Assembly (NCBI GenBank): GCA_016210115.1
Contig: JACQUW010000055.1
Location: forward strand, 1-41,907
Source of the DNA: Deltaproteobacteria bacterium
GTDB lineage: Bacteria > Desulfobacterota > Binatia > UBA9968
Reading direction: 5' to 3'
DNA length: 41,907 nucleotides
Shown here: piece by piece, positions 26,879 through 34,388 of the stretch
Position numbering within the stretch: the stretch's first letter is position 1
Layout: the number at the start of each line of letters is the position of its first letter
The notes under the pieces: model-generated
The model's database searches: none
What the model saw: only the letters and a program-made list of their open reading frames with translations
What the model was told of the DNA's origin: nothing
Made by a program: the position numbers and the translations under genes

Positions 26879-27643
26879 CTATTGCGTCACTGTTTGTCCA
26901 AGGATTTTTGCCTTGAGCTTCTGGATAAAGATCTGTCCGGAGGCGGCGTTTGCCTGGAGAGTCAGCGTGCCGCCGCTTCCTTTAAGGCTGAGTTTTGCAA
27001 GGTCGGTTTTCGAGATGTATTGGCCGCTCAGCGCGAGCGGAACCGTGCGCCCGTTGGACAGCACAGCCGAAGCGGCTCCCGTAAGCTTCTTTCCATCGGT
27101 ACTTTGAACATCCAGGACCAGATCCCAGGTCCCGTCCTCTCCCGGCGGAAGATCGAACAGCGCGCTCTCATGAATGCTTTCGCAGCCCAGCCGTTTGACG
27201 CAGACTTTTCCTTTCATGGTGCCGACCAGCAACGCGTTGGTCGTATCAATATTAAAAATCAGCGCGAGATTGCCGTTGGCAGTCAATACTTGAAAGCCAT
27301 CCGTCGCCGTTCCGACGAATTTCATATTCAGGGTCGTGCGGGTCACAGCGCCTACGGATTTGATGGAACCTACTATGGTGAAGTTCAGGTTGACGCTGAT
27401 GCCGTCCTCGCTGCCGCTGGCTGATCCCAGGCCGGTTATCTTTCCCTTGTTGTCCTGGCTGATTGTGAAATCCATGCTTATGCCAGGATCCTCCTCGTGG
27501 TAGCTGCCCGAAACATCCCATACATCGGCTTGCTGATCGAAATTGATTTCGTAGTGCCCCGCGGGAATCTCGGCATAGGCAAGGCCCGACAGTTGGATGA
27601 AGACCCACAGGAGTGAAATTCTCCGGATGAGAGCGCGTGTCAT
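26879..27643 (-). CDS. Secreted beta-rich protein of unknown function
   Basis: A 254-residue protein with a signal peptide (MTRALIRRISLLWVFIQLSG, cleavage near AYAE). The mature part is rich in Gly, Ser, Thr and alternating hydrophobics (ISMDFTISQDNKGKITGLGS, VNLNFTIVGS), typical of extracellular beta-sandwich or repeat domains. It has two Cys (KVCVKRLGCES) that could form a disulfide. The ATG at 27643 has AAAGGAG upstream; the open frame starts 15 codons earlier. It follows the HEAT-repeat gene by 41 bases on the same strand. I do not recognise the family. Confidence 0.7.
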   Translation of the reverse strand: MTRALIRRISLLWVFIQLSGLAYAEIPAGHYEINFDQQADVWDVSGSYHEEDPGISMDFTISQDNKGKITGLGSASGSEDGISVNLNFTIVGSIKSVGAVTRTTLNMKFVGTATDGFQVLTANGNLALIFNIDTTNALLVGTMKGKVCVKRLGCESIHESALFDLPPGEDGTWDLVLDVQSTDGKKLTGAASAVLSNGRTVPLALSGQYISKTDLAKLSLKGSGGTLTLQANAASGQIFIQKLKAKILGQTVTQ

Positions 27644-27684
27644 TGGATATTCTCCTTTCAGGACCGTTTGGCGAACACCGCGGT

Positions 27685-29061
27685 TCATTTGAATCTTGCC
27701 GCCTCTATGATCTTGGACTCCTGACTTCGTGTGGCGATCACCTCCAGCGCCTTGAGCGCTTGAGGTGTTCTTGCCTGCCTGAGAGCAATGACCGAACTGA
27801 GCCGCGTCTGGGCATCGGCGCCTTCAATACCCAGCTCGACCAACCGTGGGACAATCAGTTCGTCAAACTGCGCTGCCAGTGGCTGATTACCCCCACGGCT
27901 GGAATGGGCCGCGAGAAGCTTAAAGCCGGCGAGGCGAGCGACCGCGTCTTTGTCTTCAATGACAAGAGCGAAGAGCTCACCCGCGTCAGTGATTTGTTGG
28001 TGTTCCAGAGCTTGATAAATACGAGTGCGAACTTCAGGTTCCTTTTCTCTCAGCAGTTGCGAAAGAAGCTGTTTTGACAGGTCACCCGGATCTTCGAGAT
28101 TGGCAATGGCCCAGGCCGCCGCGGCCCGTAGTTCCGGCTCCTCAGCGCCGAGATATTTCACAAGAAAGGGCGCGACCGCGCCGGTGGTTTGTCCAAGAGA
28201 TTCCAGGGCGACGGCACGCATTTCCGTCTCCACATCCGGCGAATCGACGTAGGCGCGAAAGAAGCCGCCCGTTTGGTCAAAAGGTTGCCGGCCGAGCCCG
28301 GACAAGACCGCCTCGGTAAATTCTCGGTCCTTCGTTTCATTAATGAACCGGAGCAGGGCCTTGCGAGCGGAGGACGTATCGATTTCCCCCAGTGCAAAAG
28401 CGGCTTCCGTCCGAATAGCCTTGTTCCGTTGATGGTCTGAACCGATCTGGGCCAGAACCCTCACGGATTCCGCATCACCTACAGCTGCGAGTCCGCGAAT
28501 GGCGCCGCGAATGACGATGTCGCTTTCATCCTGCAAAAGTGAGGCAAGAAGCGTCTTCGCCTGGGGATCCGCAGAGTGCCCAAGAGCCTCAGCGACTGTC
28601 GCCTTTAATTGAGGCGGCCCATTCATGAGCGATTGACGCAGTGCTGCAAGAGCGTCGTTGGAGTCCAGTTTGGCGAGCCGCCAGGCGGCTTGCCGGCGAA
28701 CCTTCAGAGACCGCGTCACATCGAGGAGAATTGCGGCGAGTGACGCCACAGAGTCGGCCTCAAGGGAAACCTTTTCTCGAGTTAACGCCGTAATGATGGC
28801 TGATGAAAGGCGGTCCTGAGCGTCATCTGAAAACAAAGGCGTTTCGCGGCCGGCGAGAGGGTTCGGATCTGGCGCTAGCTGGCTTGCGACAGGCAAAGTC
28901 GCTTTGTTTTGCGAATTGGTAGCAATCCAGACGGGCAGAGTCAGTAATAAACAGGAGATCAATAGAAACCAATGCAAGAGCTTCAATCCAGGCTGGAACT
29001 TCTTAAGACTTGCCGAGAGTGTCTTGGAAAGACGGGAAATGTCGAAAAACCGCACCCGCAT
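27685..29061 (-). CDS. Membrane-anchored HEAT-repeat protein
   Basis: A 458-residue protein with one N-terminal membrane segment (about residues 28-48, LLHWFLLISCLLLTLPVWIA) and a helical-repeat body. Units such as DSNDALAALRQSLMNGPPQL, LGHSADPQAKTLLASLLQDE and RAAAAWAIANLEDPGD recur about every 30 residues, as in HEAT/PBS-lyase-type repeats. Such domains are protein-binding scaffolds. The body should lie outside the cytoplasm because of the anchor; orientation is inferred. The ribosome site is weak (GAGG). It is likely cotranscribed with the secreted protein downstream, so the two may interact. Confidence 0.8.
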   Translation of the reverse strand: MRVRFFDISRLSKTLSASLKKFQPGLKLLHWFLLISCLLLTLPVWIATNSQNKATLPVASQLAPDPNPLAGRETPLFSDDAQDRLSSAIITALTREKVSLEADSVASLAAILLDVTRSLKVRRQAAWRLAKLDSNDALAALRQSLMNGPPQLKATVAEALGHSADPQAKTLLASLLQDESDIVIRGAIRGLAAVGDAESVRVLAQIGSDHQRNKAIRTEAAFALGEIDTSSARKALLRFINETKDREFTEAVLSGLGRQPFDQTGGFFRAYVDSPDVETEMRAVALESLGQTTGAVAPFLVKYLGAEEPELRAAAAWAIANLEDPGDLSKQLLSQLLREKEPEVRTRIYQALEHQQITDAGELFALVIEDKDAVARLAGFKLLAAHSSRGGNQPLAAQFDELIVPRLVELGIEGADAQTRLSSVIALRQARTPQALKALEVIATRSQESKIIEAARFK

Positions 29062-29134
29062 CGAAGCTGCCTCGTCGTCTGGTTTTTCGGGCCTGAGATT
29101 AGCGGAAAGTCCAGGATTATGTCAACAGGACACT

Positions 29135-29156
29135 GCCTATGGTGCGCCTATGGTGC
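29135..29156. repeat. Tandem 11-base duplication
   Basis: GCCTATGGTGC occurs twice back to back in the gap between the HEAT-repeat gene and the second ThDP gene pair. It probably arose by slippage and has no evident function. Confidence 0.6.
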
Positions 29157-29256
29157 AAAACGGGTGGTGCTCAGAGGCACGGGACGATGAGGTTGAAGGC
29201 AGGGGCGGCGGAGTGGCCTTCAAGGGACTGACTTACTCAGAAGACTTCAGAGGTTC

Positions 29257-29835
29257 TTATCTTCGATAATCCGGATAGCGGCGCAGGGCCTCGACGAATG
29301 CGTCTCTCATCGGACGGCCGTCGAAGCGCATGTACTCGTTTTCAATCGGCTCCCTACCCGGTTCCACCTTAGCCACGAAGAAGCCCAGCTCTTGTCTCTC
29401 CAGGGCCTTTTTGACCGAATCGGCGAATTCGTCGACCGTCTTGAGAGTACCCGTTACTGTGATTCCGGCCCCTAGAGCGATCTTCTCGATATCGGCCCGG
29501 CGCGATGTGGCTGTCGGCCCCATGGAGCCATAGCGTTGATTATCGAACACGATAGCCAGCAAGTTGGAAGGATTCGCGTCGGCCACCGTGACCAGGGCGC
29601 TTGTGTCGAGCAAAAGACTACCGTCGGAATCCAGGGCTATCACCTTTCGGCGCGGAAACGCCAGGCTGAGTCCCAGGGCGAAGGGAAGACACAACCCCAA
29701 ATTCAGTCCATAAAAGTTTGGACCGCGTTTCCACAGAGGCGACCATTCCCTCGCGGTGGTCGAAAGACTCGTAACCGTGATGACCTCCTCATCTATCCAT
29801 GAAGCCAACAGCTTAAGGCAGTCGAAGCGTTTCAC
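29257..29835 (-). CDS. ThDP-dependent decarboxylase, C-terminal subunit (second copy)
   Basis: A 192-residue cofactor-binding half of a split ThDP decarboxylase. The diphosphate motif runs from DSDGS (69-73) to DNQRY (98-102). The usual GDG is SDG here, so Mg coordination by Asp is kept but the first Gly is not. The GTG at 29835 is chosen because it overlaps the partner's TGA (GTGA) and has GGAGGT seven bases upstream; an adjacent GTG is too close to that site. Paralogous to 5756-6382 but strongly diverged. It forms one enzyme with 29832-30341. Confidence 0.8.
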   Translation of the reverse strand: MKRFDCLKLLASWIDEEVITVTSLSTTAREWSPLWKRGPNFYGLNLGLCLPFALGLSLAFPRRKVIALDSDGSLLLDTSALVTVADANPSNLLAIVFDNQRYGSMGPTATSRRADIEKIALGAGITVTGTLKTVDEFADSVKKALERQELGFFVAKVEPGREPIENEYMRFDGRPMRDAFVEALRRYPDYRR

Positions 29836-30341
29836 CACAGCACCTCCCCCGTCAGAAGGAGGACGATGGGTGTCCCGTATGAGCGACAGGAAAAATGGGC
29901 GTCTTTGATCTGCCGTTGGAGCGTGCTGTTCTGGCTGATGACTCGGTAGGGGACGCGCAGCGCATTGAGCAGCGGCTCGCCGACCTGATTGAACAGGAAA
30001 AGCGACGCTCCCGGAATACCGCTCCGGTCGCCGATGTCGCCGCGGTACGATGCCATGATAAGCAACGGCACGTTGTAGAATCCCATCTGCGCCAGGGCCC
30101 AACTCCCAACGAGCAAACCGGCGATGCCGGTCATGAAAACGCATCGGCGGCCGCCCAGAGATGCTCCGCCGCAAAGAGCAATGCCATGTCCCTCGCCGGT
30201 TACCGTGAGTGTTTGAAAGAAGGAATCACCCCGCAGAGCTTCGGTCAGCGGGTAAGTGGGCTCTTCCGGGAGCGTCACCGCCAGATCAATCTGCTCTTCC
30301 TTAAATGTTTCGATGATCGTCCGCACCGTTCCTTCATCCAT
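29832..30341 (-). CDS. ThDP-dependent decarboxylase, N-terminal subunit (second copy)
   Basis: A 169-residue pyrimidine-binding half with the activating glutamate at position 50 in VTGEGHGIALCGGASLGG. MASYRGDIGDRSG corresponds to TTLRGAIGDPRAH of the first copy. GGAGGG precedes the ATG by 5 bases. A candidate promoter lies about 70 bases upstream, so this pair is probably a two-gene operon. By family it should decarboxylate a 2-oxo acid (phosphono-, sulfo- or benzoylformate-type substrates are all possible). Confidence 0.8.
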   Translation of the reverse strand: MDEGTVRTIIETFKEEQIDLAVTLPEEPTYPLTEALRGDSFFQTLTVTGEGHGIALCGGASLGGRRCVFMTGIAGLLVGSWALAQMGFYNVPLLIMASYRGDIGDRSGIPGASLFLFNQVGEPLLNALRVPYRVISQNSTLQRQIKDAHFSCRSYGTPIVLLLTGEVLW

Positions 30342-30410
30342 GCTTTCCCTCCGTGTAAATCTTTGTATTCAGTCTCGGCGAGCTCTTCCACCGTGAGAAC
30401 AATCGCCAGC

Positions 30411-30437
30411 GTTATAGTAACTGGTTTTTGTTGTCAA
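30411..30437 (-). promoter_or_regulatory. Candidate sigma-70 promoter for the second ThDP pair
   Basis: On the minus strand a perfect TTGACA (30437-30432) and TATAAC (30416-30411, five of six) are separated by 15 bases. The spacing is shorter than the optimal 17, but both boxes are strong and the region is AT-rich. The gene begins about 70 bases downstream. Confidence 0.45.
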
Positions 30438-30474
30438 CAGCAAAGGGCTGTAGTGCAAAAGGTGTAGAGCTCAA

Positions 30475-30628
30475 GAGACGCGGAGGGAACCTGCCGCCTC
30501 CGCGGGAGCCGATGGGCTGCGCTTTCTCTGCTCCGAACTGCTTAGCCGGTCAGGTTCGCTGCCCTAAACTCACCTCAGTATCGGACGTCTCCTCGCTTCG
30601 GGACAGGCACCCCTCCGCGTCTCAGGTT
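30475..30628 (+). ncRNA. Candidate structured RNA of unknown class
   Basis: GAGACGCGGAGGG (30475-30487) and CCCTCCGCGTCTC (30611-30623) are perfect 13-base complements closing a domain of about 150 bases. Inside, AACCTG (30488-30493) pairs with CAGGTT (30551-30556), and CTCCGCGGGAG, AGCCGATGGGCT and GTCTCCTCGCTTCGGGAC can form local hairpins. A TTTTT tract follows the closing stem (30627-30631), which favours a plus-strand transcript. I could not match it to SRP RNA, tmRNA, RNase P or 6S RNA from memory. It could also be a mobile palindromic element. Confidence 0.35.
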
Positions 30629-30845
30629 TTTCCCTTCGGAACCACACTTTCCGGCAGCGAGCCCTCCAAAGGCAAAACTGCTTGACAAAGGAAAGGCACT
30701 ACGGCTAAGGGTACGAGGATTGTGTTAGACGAAATCAGTAGGCGCGCGAATTTCATCCCGGGCACAAGCTTTGGGCGGTCGAGTCCCGCCGTTTAGAATC
30801 ATTTACATCTGAAATTTGCGTTTTACGTTTCACGGGGTCCTAAGT

Positions 30846-32243
30846 ATGCCTTACCATGACTTGAGAGCATTTCTTGATCGACTAGAGAAAGAGAAAGAAA
30901 TCGTCAACGTGGAGATCGAAGTGGATCTCTTGCACGAGATCGGCGCGGTCTGCCGGCTTGCCTTAGATCGAGGAGGGGTGAACGGGAACAAGGCTTTATA
31001 CTTCAGGAGTCCCAAGGGTCACTCGCATCCCGTTGCAGTAAACCTGCTGTCAACCCGGAGGAGATACTGTATCGGTCTTGAATGCGATCCGGATGAAATC
31101 CACGAGCAGTGGCTGCGCAGGACAAAGAACCCGGTTCCGCCGAGGATGGTAAAAGTTGGCGCCTGTAAAGAGGTGATCCGCATCGGTAAGGACGCGAATC
31201 TCTTGGATCTCCCGATTCCGACGTGGAATGAGAAAGACGGGGGTCCCTACATTACGTTTCCCTGCCATATCAGCAAGGACCCTGAGACGGGCTTGCGCAA
31301 TGCAGGGATGTATCGGGCCATGGTTCATGATGAACGCACGCTGGGAATTCTAGCCGCCCCTTACCGGCACATCCGCCAGCATTTCGAAAAAGCCCGCGCT
31401 CAGGGCCGGCCTTTGCCGGTGGCGATTGCGATAGGGCTGGACCCGACGATTTACGCTACGGCCGTAGCTTCCTTTCCGTTCGGGGTCGACGAGGTTGCAA
31501 TGTCCGGCGCGTTGAGAGGCGAGCCTGTGGAAATGGTTCAATGCGAGACGATTCCATTGGAAGTGCCGGCCAGCTCAGAGTTGGTCATTGAGGGGGAGAT
31601 GATGCCGGGAGTTGTCCGCGAGGAAGGGCCGTTCGGCGAATTCACGGGATATTACGGCGATCGCGCTCCTCAGCCCGTCATCGAGGTTAGAGCGATTACA
31701 CATCGAAAAGATTTTATTTTTCAGGGAACCTACACCGGCCTCCCGCACAACGAGAATTGCGTCGTGACGGGGATTAGCAACGAAGCTGAGATTCTTCGCC
31801 AATGCCCGCTTCCCGGGATCAAAAAGGTCCATTTTACTTCGGGAGGAGGCGGCTACCTCCACGCGGTTGTCTCTGTGAAAAAGCCATACGATGGATATGG
31901 TAAAATGGTGGGACTTTCGGTTCTCGGAACAACCGCGGGAAGGACCGTTAAGTTGGTCACCGTTGTGGATGACGACATCGATCCGTGCGATCTTGTCCAG
32001 GTTGACTGGGCCGTTACAACGCGCGCGCGCGTCGATCGCGACATCGAGATTATTAGGGATCTCTCCGCCAATGTCCTTGATCCTACCATGCTCGTGAGTG
32101 AAAAAAGGGCGGGATCCAGAGCCGACAAACTCGTGATTGACGCGACGAAGCCCATTCTGGAGCCTTTGCAGCCGGAATGCCGGCCTGAGCCAACGGTTAT
32201 GGAAGAGGTCATTCGGAATCGCGCAAAATATGGGATTGCGTAG
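30846..32243 (+). CDS. UbiD-family prenylated-FMN decarboxylase
   Basis: A 465-residue UbiD paralogue with all expected residues: Asn152, Arg157 and His175 (spacing identical to Fdc1 Asn168/Arg173/His191), the metal-site Glu in SELVIEGE (244-251) and the catalytic glutamates of EGPFGE (260-265). The ATG at 30846 opens with MPYHDLRAFLDRLEKEKEI, the usual family start; its ribosome site is weak. It is the first gene of a plus-strand run that continues with two receptor genes and a bicupin dioxygenase. This points to an aromatic acid pathway, though the substrate is not determined. Confidence 0.92.
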   Translation: MPYHDLRAFLDRLEKEKEIVNVEIEVDLLHEIGAVCRLALDRGGVNGNKALYFRSPKGHSHPVAVNLLSTRRRYCIGLECDPDEIHEQWLRRTKNPVPPRMVKVGACKEVIRIGKDANLLDLPIPTWNEKDGGPYITFPCHISKDPETGLRNAGMYRAMVHDERTLGILAAPYRHIRQHFEKARAQGRPLPVAIAIGLDPTIYATAVASFPFGVDEVAMSGALRGEPVEMVQCETIPLEVPASSELVIEGEMMPGVVREEGPFGEFTGYYGDRAPQPVIEVRAITHRKDFIFQGTYTGLPHNENCVVTGISNEAEILRQCPLPGIKKVHFTSGGGGYLHAVVSVKKPYDGYGKMVGLSVLGTTAGRTVKLVTVVDDDIDPCDLVQVDWAVTTRARVDRDIEIIRDLSANVLDPTMLVSEKRAGSRADKLVIDATKPILEPLQPECRPEPTVMEEVIRNRAKYGIA

Positions 32244-32322
32244 GCTCGTGCTTCTTGGCAATTACTCTTGGAGTCTGGCGCGCCGGCATCACGCTCGGAA
32301 TGCGAAATAAAAGGAGAAGCTT

Positions 32323-33321
32323 ATGAACCTGAAGCGATGGTTGAGGGTGTTGAGTATTCTTGCCAGCGTGTCCGTAACGGGCGTAGCTGCGGGCGCGGAG
32401 AAATTGATCGTGGGTTACGGCTCGATCGGCGGCGGGATGTGGCCCGCTATTGTCGCGGAGAAAAAAGGATTCTTCAGCAAGAACGGACTTGATGTCACCT
32501 ACATTTTTATCGAAGGCGGGACAAGGGCTCTCACAGCCCTGATCTCCGGCGATGTCCGTTTTCTGCAGGTAGGCGGCACTGAGGTCATCAATGCCGCCCT
32601 GAATGGGGCGGACGTTGTAATCCTTTCGAGCGCCGTCAACACGCTCTCTTTTGATCTTATGGTGACCCCCGATATTACGCGACCCAACGATCTCAAGGGG
32701 AAACGGCTTGCCATCAGCCGCTTCGGCAGCACGACCGACGTCGGCCTCCAACTCGCGTTGAAAAAACTGGGAGTCAATCCCAAAGATGTGGCCTTCTTGC
32801 AGATTGGCAGTAATCCGGCGCGCTTGAATGCCATGCTGGCCGGGCAGGTGCAGGGAGGTTTGCTCAATTCGGATAGTCACGCGCCTCTCGCAAGAAAGCA
32901 GGGACTGCGGACTCTGGCCAGCTTACCTGAGCTGGGAATTGAGTTTTTGCAGTTGAGCACGGCGACCGGTCGCTCCTACGCCAAAGCTAATCCGCAAATT
33001 GTGCAGCAATTTATCAGGGCGCAGGTGGCAGCTATCGCCTGGCTGAAAGACGAACGGAATCGCCAGGAAGCTCAGCACATCCTTGGCTCCTTTCTCAGGA
33101 ATCAGGATCGGGAACTGCTGGACAATATGTACGAGTCCCTGGTGAAAAAAGTTTTTCGTGCGGCGCCCTATGCCACAGTGGGCGGCGCGCAGAATATCCT
33201 GGAGCAGATCGCGCTTACGAATCCGAAAGCCAGGCAGGCGAAACCGCAGGACTTCATTGATGATCGTTTTATCCGAGAGCTGGAGGAAAGCGGGTATATC
33301 AAGGATCTCTACCGGCGTTAG
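32323..33321 (+). CDS. SsuA/NMT1-like ABC substrate-binding protein
   Basis: A 332-residue receptor with a signal peptide (MNLKRWLRVLSILASVSVTG) and the fold marks IVAEKKGFFSKNGLDVTYI, SGDVRFLQVGG and DLKGKRLAISRFGSTTDVGL. AAAAGGAGA precedes the ATG. It follows the UbiD gene by 79 bases and precedes another receptor of the same family by 37 bases, with no transporter membrane or ATPase genes. Probably binds an aromatic or other small acid. Confidence 0.87.
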   Translation: MNLKRWLRVLSILASVSVTGVAAGAEKLIVGYGSIGGGMWPAIVAEKKGFFSKNGLDVTYIFIEGGTRALTALISGDVRFLQVGGTEVINAALNGADVVILSSAVNTLSFDLMVTPDITRPNDLKGKRLAISRFGSTTDVGLQLALKKLGVNPKDVAFLQIGSNPARLNAMLAGQVQGGLLNSDSHAPLARKQGLRTLASLPELGIEFLQLSTATGRSYAKANPQIVQQFIRAQVAAIAWLKDERNRQEAQHILGSFLRNQDRELLDNMYESLVKKVFRAAPYATVGGAQNILEQIALTNPKARQAKPQDFIDDRFIRELEESGYIKDLYRR

Positions 33322-33358
33322 CTTTTTCTGGCGGTGTCTGCAAGCGAAAACAATCGTT

Positions 33359-34333
33359 ATGACGTTGCCTGGATGGCTGCGATTTGCGGTCATCACGTTG
33401 ATAGCAGTGGACTTTCTCTCGGTGGAGATCGTCAGGGCGGAAAAGATCCGCGTGGTCATGCCGTCCAAGAGCATGACTTATCTGAATTTCTACATCGGGG
33501 AAAGATTCGGGATTTACAAAGCGGAAGGCCTGGAGGTCGCGTTCGAAGTCATGAAACCGGACATCGGCGTGGCAGCTATGGTGGCTGGTGAGATTGATTA
33601 CATGACAGGCATAGGATCGATCCTGAGGGCGGCCATAGCCGGAGCGCCGGTGAAAGCCGCTATGTTCACGATGGACCGGGTGATCTTCTTCATGATGGCT
33701 AAACCTGAGATCCGGTCTATCCAGGATCTCAAGGGCGGAACAACCGTGGCTGTTTCAGGAGTCGTTGCGACCGATGCTCATGGGGCTCGCACGATGGCGA
33801 AAGCGCACGGTCTTAATCCTGACAAGGATCTGGTGTTGATGGCGATAGGAGATGCCGGCGCTCGCCTGGCGGCATTGCAGGGCGGGTCGATCGCCGTGGC
33901 GATGCTTTCGATTCCTTTTAACTTCAAGGCGGAAGAGATGGGCTTCCGAAATCTGGGTGGAACGGCCGAGTATATGAGAACCCCATTTGCCGGAGTTGGA
34001 GCCTCCAATATCAAGCTCCGCTCCAATGCGAGCCAGGTTAAGCGGATGTTGCGAGCGACGCTGAAGGGAATGGAGTACACAAGGGACCCTGCAAATCTGC
34101 AGCGGGTCATCGCATACGCGATGGAGCAATTTAGATTGGACCGAAAGACGGCGGAGCTTTCATACCGGGAGATCATCAAAGCCTTCACTAAGGATGGGAC
34201 ATCGCCGGATGAAGCCGTCAAAGCCGAAATTGAGTTCCTGAGCGCGCAGACGAAACCAAAAGGGCGCCTTTCCCTGAATCAACTGGTAGATTACACTCTT
34301 CTTAAAGAGGTGATGCCAGATCTAAGGCGTTAA
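33359..34333 (+). CDS. SsuA/NMT1-like ABC substrate-binding protein
   Basis: A 324-residue exported receptor. The frame opens at 33158 inside the preceding gene. The ATG at 33359 is preferred because a signal peptide follows (MTLPGWLRFAVITLIAVDFL), although its ribosome site is weak. The mature chain begins AEKIRVVMPSKSMTYLNFYI, and LKGGTTVAVSGVVATDAHGA is the hinge-region signature. Diverged from its neighbour at 32323, so the two probably differ in ligand. Confidence 0.84.
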   Translation: MTLPGWLRFAVITLIAVDFLSVEIVRAEKIRVVMPSKSMTYLNFYIGERFGIYKAEGLEVAFEVMKPDIGVAAMVAGEIDYMTGIGSILRAAIAGAPVKAAMFTMDRVIFFMMAKPEIRSIQDLKGGTTVAVSGVVATDAHGARTMAKAHGLNPDKDLVLMAIGDAGARLAALQGGSIAVAMLSIPFNFKAEEMGFRNLGGTAEYMRTPFAGVGASNIKLRSNASQVKRMLRATLKGMEYTRDPANLQRVIAYAMEQFRLDRKTAELSYREIIKAFTKDGTSPDEAVKAEIEFLSAQTKPKGRLSLNQLVDYTLLKEVMPDLRR

Positions 34334-34346
34334 TCCGGCCTCTTGG

Positions 34347-34363
34347 CCTCGGCGTCGCCGAGG
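34347..34363 (+). terminator. Possible weak terminator hairpin
   Basis: CCTCGGC and GCCGAGG form a perfect seven-pair stem around a three-base loop, followed by TTTAG. The U tract is short, so termination would be partial; it may modulate transcription between the receptor genes and the bicupin gene. Confidence 0.4.
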
Positions 34364-34388
34364 TTTAGAACCAAAGAGAGAACCGTTT

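Larger units (their letters stand above)
30342..30845. other. Divergent intergenic region with structured-RNA candidate
   Basis: This 504-base gap lies between the second ThDP pair and the fourth UbiD gene. It contains a minus-strand promoter candidate (30411-30437), a long-range inverted repeat (30475-30623) and TTGACA at 30682 followed by only a poor -10 (TAAGGG, spacing 18). Confidence 0.5.

Noticed and set aside
26867..27424. 185-codon plus-strand frame
   Set aside because: Antisense shadow of the secreted-protein gene, which has a signal peptide and a strong ribosome site.
30682..30711. TTGACA-18-TAAGGG as promoter of the fourth UbiD gene
   Set aside because: The -10 box matches consensus poorly and the leader would be over 130 bases; too weak to list.
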